From Ottelia alismoides (taxonomy: Eukaryota; Streptophyta; Magnoliopsida; Alismatales; Hydrocharitaceae), in contig JAZKJV010007246.1 of the NCBI GenBank assembly GCA_037367405.1, positions 466,001 through 530,000 of the forward strand: a stretch of 64,000 bases of DNA. The letters run 5' to 3'. Positions within the stretch are counted from its first letter, which is position 1; every line of letters starts with the position of its first letter. Below the pieces are notes generated by a model. That model worked only from the letters and a program-made list of their open reading frames with translations, was not told the origin of the DNA and did no database searches. The translations under genes and the position numbers were made by a program. Below are positions 24,025 through 34,000 of this stretch, one piece after another.

Positions 24025-24066
24025 GTCCACGGGGGATTGTTGACCCCGGTCAACTCCCCCGCGGAC
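24025..24066 (+). promoter_or_regulatory. Extended imperfect palindrome with inverted TTGACC boxes (U3 of A)
   Basis: The core gttgaccccggtcaac (24039-24054) has 7-bp arms around CC. Outside it, gtccacgggggatt opposes tcccccgcggac, extending the symmetry to about 42 bp with a few mismatches. It lies about 200 bp upstream of the TATA box. The sequence is unchanged in the 3' LTR (37813-37854). Confidence 0.7.
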
Positions 24067-24256
24067 TCCTTCCTTTTCTGGAAGAGGCGCGCCACCCCGC
24101 CTTCTCCGAATTTCCCACGCGTCTCCTGGCTGTCACCCACTCAACCCCCATGCCCGGATTCTTCGCCGTTCATCCCTCTCCCTCGCCGGATCTTCCGCCA
24201 TCAAATCCACGCCTTCCTTCGCCGTCGAGCCTCAACCCTAAACGCCCCTGTCACCT

Positions 24257-24262
24257 TATATA
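24257..24262 (+). promoter_or_regulatory. Candidate TATA box of element A
   Basis: tatata within caccttatatattcttccc, at the switch from AT-rich U3 to GC-rich sequence and at the position matching the TATAAAA boxes in B and C relative to the TTGACC palindrome. It would start the genomic RNA about 30 bp downstream. Confidence 0.65.
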
Positions 24263-25305
24263 TTCTTCCCTCCGCCGCCTCCGCGCCCCATCTTTGGATC
24301 GCCATCCTTATTCCCGTGACCTCCAGAGCGAAGCCCGAGGTGACAGCTCGCGTTTGCCCCTGTTGCAGTGAGGTGAGGGTGTCCCGACCATCGATCCGGC
24401 GTGTTTCGCCGTCCTTGCTCCGCCGCCGGCGTTGAGCATCGAGCTTCAGGCCTTGACGCCCTTCGAAGCTACGACCAGGAGCAAGAGCAGCTCCAGCATA
24501 GTCTCCAGCATCCATCAGGTAACCCTAGTTCCTACCCATTTAGTGTAATTTCCGATTACCCCCAAATCGACCCATTGCTGTGTTCCGTTGATTCCGATTG
24601 CCACGCTCTATATCTCGATCATCGGACCATCTCATCACCTTCGCCGTATCCCCGTGCACTTTCTACGTCCGCTCATTCACCCCAGCTCGCCCCGGAGCTG
24701 GGATTCGAGTTCCATCGCCTCCGCCTCGCCGGAGCTCGTCCGCCCCACAGCACCGTCCACCTTCACCCCGCCTTCTTGGGTCGAGGCATTTTGCCCTCGA
24801 CCCGCGAAGCTTCTTGTCCACTTTGCAGGTACAAAGGAGGTGTCTGAGCCTCCAGTCCATTCAAGACCAGAGCTTCGCGCCGCCAGGCCTCGCCGGACCC
24901 CCTCCAGGGCTCGGCTGGACCATCAGCCATCGTCATCAGCTGCGGGACAGTACAGCGGAGCTTCTCCGATCAATTGCAGCAGCTGAGGAGGGGTGTAGCG
25001 CACGCAGGAGGCCGGCGAAGTTCGCCGGTGATGAGTTCTTGCACCCTCCTCCATAGCCGTCCGATGAAGACCTCGCTCCAGTTCTAATCCTGAGCGTTCA
25101 TCCTTGAAGGAGCAGCAGCCATTGATCTATCTGAGGAGACATCTGGACCGTTGTAGCCGAGGAGAGAGGACCAGGAGCCCAGCATCGTCAGATCTTCCAC
25201 GTGGACATCTCCCAGCCGTTGATCAAGCCGAAGGGACGAAGAGAGAAAAGGCGCAGCACATCCGGACCGTCCAGCCTACACGTGGCGCCTATCCGACCGT
25301 CGGCT

Positions 25306-25311
25306 AATAAA
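25306..25311 (+). terminator. Candidate polyadenylation signal in LTR A
   Basis: AATAAA within cggctaataaagggg, at the 3' edge of the GC-rich block and about 1 kb after the TATA box. In the 3' LTR the same site (39094-39099) could mark the end of R. Plant signals are loose, so this is a candidate only. Confidence 0.4.
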
Positions 25312-25393
25312 GGGGTAAATATCGTAGGGCCCCCTCGTAGTTTGTTATTTTCTTTTTAGTCCTGTAATTTTTAATTCAAGTTGTTTATTTTCT

Positions 25394-25790
25394 GGGATAT
25401 TTGCACCAAGGACCCTGTACTTATTTTTATTTGCATTTATACCCCCGCCTGTTGTGAGCCACGTGCGTCGTCACGTGTTATTCTGGGTTATTTGCAATAT
25501 ATGCCCTGTAGTTCTGGATGTTATTCATTGAATAAAATGTTTTAATTATTTGCATATATACCCCTGTGAACACTTATATGCGCATGTGCGTTTTATTTTG
25601 GGATATTTGCATATAAGCCCCTGAACTTTTGATACGAGTTATCAATAGGTCCTTGGAACTTATTTTTATTACATTTAGGTCCTTGAGTGCCCCAGGCACG
25701 TGCTTGGCACGTGACTTCTTGGGTATTTTGCACCAGGCCCCCAGAACTTTTGGGTATTTGCACATAGGTCCCTGTGCACAGTGCCCCACC
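25394..25790 (+). repeat. Degenerate array of TATTTGCA...CCC units in U5 of A
   Basis: Seven occurrences of (T)ATTTGCA or close variants, each followed within about 10 bases by a C run: gatatttgcaccaaggaccc, atttgcatttatacccc, tatttgcaatatatgccc, atttgcatatatacccc, atttgcatataagcccc, tattttgcaccaggcccc, tatttgcacataggtccc. Spacing is irregular (about 30-110 bp). Minus-strand LTRs B and C show the complement (gcaaata next to GGG or ccc). Confidence 0.6.
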
Positions 25791-26670
25791 TTTATTTTTG
25801 AATAAAATATCAAACGACCTCCAAATCCAATGAGATTTTGACACATGGCTCCTGCCATGGTGTAGGAATTTCTATGATTTTTGAGGACAATTTTGATTTC
25901 ATTTATTATTTTTAAAAATTCAAAAACCCCTATTTTTGCCACTGTTTGACTTTAAAAATACCAAAAAATTATAAAAACTCCACCAAAAATTCTAAAAAAA
26001 TTGGATACTGTAGTTTACTTGTTGTTTGATTTTCTAGCCAATTTTGGCTACTTTTCATCACTTAAAAACCCTAAAAATTGAAAAACCCCTAAAAACTCAT
26101 AAAAATTATAATAAATAAATTAAAAATCCAAAAACAATAATTAGGGTGCCTAAATTTTCCTTATTCTTTCTAGATTATAGGAAAATTACCTTTAGGGCTT
26201 TTTGAGATCCAAGAGTATTTTATTTTTGGGTCTTAAGCCTTGCTGGACAGTCCCCTTTGTTTTTCGCATTGTTTGATTTTTAATAAATAATTTACCCATT
26301 AGAAAAATGCCAAAAATTCACCAAAAACAGTAAAAAACTTAAAAAAACCTAAAAATCAATTTTCTGGAATTTTTGCATCATTTTTGGTGTGTGTAATAAA
26401 TTGTTGAAGTTCCCTTGTATTTACCTTCTTTAATTTTCTCATCATTTAAAAAATCTAAAAAAATTATAAAAACAAATAAAAACACTAAAAAAGACTCCCT
26501 TGGATTTCTGACTACATCGTAGGCTATTTAGCCAATCCGTGCTCCTTGTGTTCGACCCTGGGAGCAATACCAGGTTAATCTTATAGCTAGACCGCTCTAT
26601 TTTGTGCTTGCTTGTGTTTATCTCTGTGAGTGGTTGATTATTTTTCTTGATTGACTTAGTTGAGTGACTG

Positions 26671-26685
26671 AGGTCGCAACGACCT
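26671..26685. repeat. U5 palindrome AGGTCGCAACGACCT in LTR A
   Basis: Six-base arms around CAA, 41 bp before the LTR end. The same palindrome is kept at 9148, 22820 and 40459. Confidence 0.75.
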
Positions 26686-26729
26686 AATTTTCTGTACCTT
26701 TACCTCTGTCATTTGGCCGGTCATCAGAA

Positions 26730-26747
26730 TGGCGCCGTTGCCGGGGA
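26730..26747 (+). other. Primer binding site for tRNA-Asp (element A)
   Basis: tggcgccgttgccgggga, three bases after the 5' LTR. From family knowledge it is complementary to the 3' end of plant tRNA-Asp(GUC), the primer used by Athila and several related Gypsy elements. It starts minus-strand synthesis. No equivalent survives in B or C. Confidence 0.9.
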
Positions 26748-28001
26748 GCACGGCTTTGTAGTCATTTTTCTTCATATTGTCTCTCTTAATTATAACTGTT
26801 TTCTGACACTCTCTCTCTTTCTAATTTTTGTGCGAGGTACTGCGTGGAGAACTTGGAGTACACTTTTTGAGGACCCGCACGGGAAGAAGAGCAGGAGGAA
26901 GAGAGAGAAGAAGGAGTTTTCATTTCTGAGAGAGAGAGAGAACAATATTGTTGTAATAATTTAGACTTTGAACTGTGGACACTTGTAACTTAGCGGGTCT
27001 GTTTCGCCGAGCACCGGTGTGCTCGGGGGACCCATTCGGATTTTCGCGGCTTTTATCGTGATTTTTATAGCTAGCTGCCTTTTCCGGTGTTTACGCGGTT
27101 TTTCTCGAGCCCCTAGATTTAGGAATTTCTGTTGATTGTGACGTAAATATCTAAGGCCCAACACCTAATAGAATATCTGTTCCTATAGAACGTAATTGGA
27201 CCTTAATAAAATTCACTGAAAAAGTTAGTTTAATTGAATTTGAGACCACGTGCCGTGAGGAGTCACATACAGCGCTGGCAGGACCCGTTGTGGCGGGCAC
27301 CGAGTGACTCCCAAGATCGGACTCCGGACTCGATTCGGTTAGCTAACTATTGTTCTTCACGATCAATAGAAGTTGCTCATCTAGGACTCGGTTTTTCCTC
27401 GTTGCATCATTTAGGTAGTTTAATTCTGTATTTAAATTCTGCGCGGATCACTTGCATGTAGAGTGCTGGGGACAAGGTACGCATTTCTTTCTCTGCATGC
27501 ATCATTGATTTCTTCGCGCATCGGCTTTTTCGTTCTCTCCCTCTGTTTTTGGCTTAATCATCAAGAGAATCGGAAAAACCGTTAGGCCGCTTGTATTTAT
27601 TTTGAAAAAAAAAAATTAAAAAGAAAAACAAAAAAATTGGGACTGGATAACACTATTGACCCTAAAAGACACTCACATTAAAAATTTGTCTTGGGGAGAG
27701 CAACCCCCTCATTGTTTGGTTTGATTGTGCGAGAGAGTGACCCGAACACTAGGTAAAGCCCTCCGGTGCTCATCTCGACTGATTACCGACTCTTCTGTGC
27801 GGGACAGTCGGTTGAGAGAGTATCGGGTATCCCAGCAGGTCACGTAATCGCTCTGATATCTTGTGTGTTCACCAAATAAAATTGACAAGATAAATTGACC
27901 GAGCTTTCACGGTCTTCAGATTGTGTTGAGTTGGTGAACAAGGGGTTTGCTTTGCGATCATATTTTCTCCAGATCCCATCCGCCTTACTCGCCAGATCAA
28001 G
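26748..28001 (+). other. Untranslated leader of element A
   Basis: About 1.25 kb between the primer site and gag. It has no convincing reading frame. It contains a purine-rich tract (about 26881-26942) and an A-rich stretch (about 27606-27640). Such leaders usually hold RNA packaging and dimerisation signals. None can be identified from sequence alone. Confidence 0.7.
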
Positions 28002-31000
28002 ATGATGGGTAGACGATCTCTTAGGCAGCCTCTGGCTGCACCGCTTTCAGGCGCGGCTACTTCATCATCTAGGTTGGCCCGCGAGAGTCAAGACCAATTC
28101 TCCGGGCCCGAGTACGATTCCACCCTGTTCCCCCTTGACCCCCTTTCTTTTCCTACTGAGAGACATGAGCCCGAGGAAAGACGAATTGATTTAACAGAAC
28201 CTGAGTTGGGCTCATCTGATTTTGCAGACGTTCCTATGGCTGGAGCCGGCAGTTCAGACAATCGCCAGCCCGAACATTTTGTCTTAGACCAGGGAGCGAT
28301 TAACTCCACCCTGATCGCGTCATTAGAGACAGTTCAGCAGCAGTTACGCGATCAGGGGGCTTTTATGATTGAGATGAGAAGGGAGATGGAGCGACTCCGA
28401 AGAGAGCGAGACGAGCCGAGCGAGCCTGAGGACATTCCTGACGCTGGTGCAGAGGCAGCAGCCGCAGCAGCAGCTGCCGCAGGAGGAGGACCACCGAGAA
28501 CGATGCGGGAGCTACACAACCCCGGATCTACACTGATGCATCATTGGGTGGTGGTACCTGCTATCGTGGGGGATTTCAAGTTCCCTCCGAACACCCTGCA
28601 GATGCTCCCTCATTTTCACGGGCTTGCCACTGAGGAACCCCATCTCCATCTCCAGGAGTTTTTGATGATCTGCAGTACTGTCCACGACCGTCATGTGGAC
28701 CAAGATACGATTCGAATGATGGCCTTCCCTTTTTCACTGGCAGATAGAGCAGCCGCCTGGCTGAAACATCTAGGGAAGTTTGTTTACACCTGGGATCAGC
28801 TCCGCACCGAGTACTTGAACAAGTACTATCCACTCGGGCGGACGAATGCAGCGAGGGCCCTGATCAACAACTTCTCCATGCTCCCTAATGAGCAATTTCA
28901 CGAAGCATGGGAGAGGTTCAGAGAGCTTCTGGATAGATGCCCACACCACGACATCTCGAAGCCGAACCTAGTTCAGAGCTTCTTTAGTGGGATGACACCA
29001 GAGCTTCAGGGTCTGGTGAATGCTTCTTGCGGCGGGTCCTACTTTGCCAAGGACCACAACCAAGTCTGGGCCATCTACGAGGAGATGGCAGAAAATTACA
29101 TGGTGATGTCCCAGACTCGGTTGTACACTCAGAGATCTCAGCAGCCGCCAGGACCCGTGCAGTATCAGCGGATAGCACGGGTTGATGCAGGTCCATCCAG
29201 TTCGTCCACAGTTGCGGCCGCACAGGCAGAGTCGGCCACTGCGGACATGGGGATTATCAGCGAGAAGTTGGACCGCATGGAAATAATAGAGAAGAAGCAG
29301 TGCCAGGGCATAACTCAGATGGAGCAAATGGCACAAACTCTGAGCGACATGAAGACCCAGCTCTTGTGTCTTCAGGAGGCACAGACGGCTCCTCAGCCCC
29401 GTCTTCTGTCGCGAGGCGATTCCGGCGGCAGCCGCAGCTCGTCCCAGCGCTCCAGCTCCTTGCAGCAGCCTAGACAAGTTCACCTTGTACAGGCGGAGCC
29501 GTACCAGCAGCAGCAGCCCTCTTACCAGTCACCACCATCTCCAGACTTACAGATGGTGGTATATCAGCCGGATCAGCCTCTGGCAGCACTGCCGCCAGAC
29601 TCCTTCGATGCTGAGCCGTTGATGGATGTCAACGGGATCTGGTATGACCGTCCTCAACCTGGAATCCGACGAGACCATCCCGGATTCAGGTGGGGGAATG
29701 GGGGAAACCAGTCCCAACAGCAGCCAGCCGGTCAGGGAGGGCAGTACTCCCAGCAGAGAGATCACCAGCAGCCCCCTGCATATCAGCCACATCAGCCATC
29801 ATCCTTCGTACCTCGTCCCTACCAGCAGCAGGGACAGAATTGGAGACGTGAGCAGCAAGCTCACCAGCAGCAGCATCCTTCCTCTTACCCCTCTCAGCCA
29901 CAGCAGCAGCAGGTCCAGCAGCCTCATTACCAGAGAGGCAACCCGTCGGGTTCCCACGAGAGCCCCGCCATGGATGATCTAGCCCGCCTCTTCACAGAGC
30001 AACAGGCTACATTTAGACGGGAGATGGACGAGTTCCGCCAGGAGATGCGGGACCTGATGAGAGGGAAGGCCGCTATCCCTGCACAGATCGAGCCTAATCC
30101 GAATAACTTGAAGAGGAAATCTGAGCAGGTAGTTCACACTGAGCCTACCACTCCTAGTAACTCATTTGATGATATGTCATCGGATATATTTGATGCTGAT
30201 TTTGTTACACTTAGGAGCGGTAGAAGACCAGCAGGCGGCGCCTCATCTGAGCGACCACACGAGGATCCATCTGGAGCGCCAGATGAGGAAGAGGAGAGCG
30301 GTACTGAAGCCGCACATCATGATGACGGTGGTACTGATGCCACCCGAGATGCTGATTCCACCGGCGGTACTGAGGCCGCCGTTTCACCACATAGAGGAGG
30401 TGGTACTGACGCCACCAGCAGAGCCGAGCCAGCCCGCGGTACTGAGGCCGCAAGACGTCTAGTTGTAGAGCCAGCTAGAGGTGGTACTGACGCCACCAAC
30501 ATTTATTCTGATAGAAATGTTGTCTTTCCTCGCATGAATGTATCTCAGAACTTTAATTTGAATAAAGGAAAAGGTTTAGTTTCTTCTGATCCCACTGTGG
30601 TGAATGATGTTTGTGAGGATCCGGTCATCGAACCGTCTAGGCCTATTCCTAGTCCTTCATCTGAGAAGGACCCTGTGATCCCGTTTCCTAGAGCTCTTGA
30701 GTTGGGGAAGGGGAAGAAAAAAGAAAAAGATCCAAAAAAGATAGAGCAGGAGGAGTTCAGCCAGAGCATGATAGACCGATTTCACATCCAGCTGACCCTC
30801 AATGAGGCTTTGCAACACATCCCTCTTCTTCAGCGATCCTTGAGAGATAAGACCACAGTCAGAAGGACGAAGAGGAACAAGACCGCAGAAATTCATGTGT
30901 TGACCAAAGCCACGTGTTACGCGATCCAGAACCATCTGCCGACTAAGAGGCCAGATTTAGGGGCCCCGTATGTCAGATGTCAGATTAGTGAGCAGAGGTT

Positions 31001-34000
31001 CAACCGTACTCTATTAGATAGCGGATTGTCGATCAACCTTCTTCCGGCAGCCCTTCTCGACCACTTAGAGTTGGGCACTCTTAGACAGAGCAGGACATAC
31101 CTTCAGTTTGCTGATCGGTCTGTCAAGAGGCCAAAGGGGTTGTTGCGAGACGTTGTCGTCACGATTCAGGGTTTGCAATTCCCCGTGGACTTCGTAGTGC
31201 TGGACATGGAGACCCCTGACTCGTTGACCGATTCCCCCATTATCCTCGGTCGCCCGTTCTTGGCCACAGCCAAAGCGGTGACTGACCATGACAGTGGGAA
31301 GGTATTCTTTCACGTCCAGGGCGAGAGTATACAAATAGAGACGGTTAAGGACCACAGAGCCAGAGCTAGATCCCGCTCAGAGGACAGTACAGATTCAGAA
31401 CAGCTGACAGACGCAGGACCAGACATCCACCAGGACTGTGATTTTGTGATCACAGATGATGAGGCAGTTTGGGCAGATCCTGCAGCACAGACCATCCTCT
31501 CATATTCAGATACAGTTGATGCAGAATTGATAGCAGAGGATAGTCTGGAGAGCACAGCCTTGGTTCAGGATACTATTGAGTCAGCAGAGTCGGACCTTGA
31601 TCGCGACACGATTTCCAGTGATGGTGGTGCTGATGCCACCTTGTTCTCCGGTGGTACTGATGCCACCGAGTCTGATATAGATCCCTCGGATTCAGAATCT
31701 GATTGGGCAGATTGTGATGATCAGATGCCAGATCTGGATCCACCTGAGCCTATAGATGAGGAGGAGGTAGAGGCAGAGCAGATCAGAGACAATGCAGAGG
31801 ACCCGCCTTCTCCAGATCCAGTTTGTGAGAGTTCTTTATCATTTTCCCAGGCAGATTTGGCAGAATTGTCTGCATACACACATCTTCTTCAGAAGCCAGA
31901 TTTGCCAGCACCCAGCTGTCCAGAGCTAAAGCCGCTCCCTACTTCGCTGAAGTACAGATTCCTTGCGGGAGAGTCTGAGATGTACCCAGTCATCATCTCT
32001 GCTGATCTGACTGAAGAGCAAGAATCCCGTCTGATGGAGGTTCTTGAAAAGAACCGCAAGGCAATTGGATGGAGCGTAGCAGATCTCCATGGGATTAGTC
32101 CCTCATTGTGCTCCCACCATATCTATCTCGAGGAAGGGGCGAAGCCGTCGCGTGAGTTCCAGCGGCGACTGAACCCCAACCTAAGAGAGGTTGTCATGAA
32201 GGAAATATCAAAATGGTGGAGTGCAGATTTTATTTATCCCATTTCCGACTCCAAGTGGGTGAGCCCCTTGCATGTGGTGCCCAAGAAGACGGGCATCACG
32301 ACTGTGATCAGTGAGTCGGGAGAGGAGATCGCTACACGAGTACCCACCTCTTGGCGGGTCTGCGTTGACTACAGGAGACTCAACCAGGCCACCAAGAAGG
32401 ACCATTTCCCCCTGCCCTTTATAGATCAGATCATTGAGAGACTGGCAGGGAAAAGCCATTACTGCTTCCTGGATGGGTACTCGGGCTACAATCAGGTGGC
32501 CATCGCTCCTGAGGATCAGGAGAAGACCACCTTTACCTGTCCCTTCGGTACCTACGCCTTTCGACGCATGCCATTTGGGCTATGTAACGCCCCTGCGACT
32601 TTTCAGAGATGCATGCTGTCAATCTTTTCGGACATGGTAGGGGAGTGCTTGGAGGTCTTCATGGACGACTTCTCGGTTTACGGCGACGGTTTCGATTCCT
32701 GTCTTGACTGCCTAGACCGAGTGCTCCAGCGATGCATTGCTACCCGCTTAGTTCTGTCTTGGGAGAAGAGTCACTTCATGGTGACTCAAGGGACGGTGCT
32801 TGGCCACATCATCTCCAACAGAGGCATGGAGGTTGATCCGGCCAAGGTCGATGTCATTAGGAAACTCACACCGCCGTCCAATCTGAAGCAGTTACGGTCA
32901 TTTCTGGGGCACGTTGGTTTTTATAGGAGATTCATTCATGATTTCAGCAAGATTGCCCGACCGTTGACTGACCTCTTGACGAAAGACACCGAGTTCCTTG
33001 TTGATGACAAGTGTCTTTCGTCCTTTGAGACTCTCCAGCAGTGTGTTATTGAGGCTCCTGTCCTTCAGCCACCCGATTGGTCTCTCCCATTCGAGATCAT
33101 GACGGACGCCTCTGATTTTGCCGTAGGGGCCGTGCTAGGACAGAGGAGGGATGGAGTGCCATTTGCCATACACTACGCTAGCCGCACATTGGATTCCGCC
33201 CAGCGGAATTACACGGTCACAGAGAAGGAAATGCTAGCAGTAGTGTTTGCCCTAGATAAGTTCAGATCGTATATCATTGGATCTAGAGTGACTTTGTATA
33301 CCGACCACACCGCCATCAGGTACCTCATGTCAAAGAAGGATGCCAAGGCCAGACTTACTAGATGGATCCTTCTACTCCAGGAGTTCGACATTGAGATCAA
33401 GGATAAGCCTGGAGTCAAGAATGTGGTGGCGGATCATCTTTCCCGACTAGAGCAGCCTGAGGATTCTGAGCAGATTGATCCCATTTGTGATACCTTCCCA
33501 GATGAGGCGATCCTTGCTATCGCCTCACTCCCGTGGTATGCCGATATTGTGAACTTTCTCGTTGCTGGGAAAGTCCCACAAGATTGGCCCAGGCAGAAGC
33601 TTGAGACCTTCTTTGCGAAGGCCAAGTCCTACCACTGGGAGGATCCCATCCTTTACCACGAAGGAGGGGATAGCATCTGGCGTCGGTGTATTCCTCAGGA
33701 GGAGCATCATAGTGTCCTCACTTACTGCCACAAGCTTGAGGCAGGAGGACATCATTCTGGGAGGAGAACGGCACAGAAAGTGCTCCAATCCGGCTTGTGG
33801 TGGCCTACACTCTTCAAGGACTCTGATGAGTTCGTGAAGAGATGTACTGACTGTCAGAGGATGGGCACTTGTGGACAACGTGATATGATGCCGATGCAGC
33901 CCATTCATTTCTGTGAGGTTTTTGACGCATGGGGCATCGATTTCATGGGTCCATTCCCTAAGAGTCAGGGATTCGAGTACATTCTGTTGGCCGTAGATTA

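Larger units (their letters stand above)
23080..26726 (+). repeat. Element A 5' LTR (3647 bp)
   Basis: Starts TGATGA, ends TCATCA, and is nearly identical to 36867-40514. It contains a terminal fold-back (23080-23099), AT-rich U3, the TTGACC palindrome (24039-24054), TATA box (24257-24262), a GC-rich block of R/U5 (24000-25310), AATAAA (25306-25311), an AT-rich U5 with an ATTTGCA array (25394-25790), and the AGGTCGCAACGACCT palindrome near the end. Short Pro/Ser-rich frames inside (to 152 codons) are not supported as genes. Confidence 0.96.

Noticed and set aside
24022..25056. Pro/Ser/Arg-rich open frames of 130-150 codons in LTR A (repeated at 37810-38844)
   Set aside because: They lie in the GC-rich R/U5 part of the LTR, overlap in several frames and lack motifs. 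Their conservation between the two copies only reflects LTR identity.
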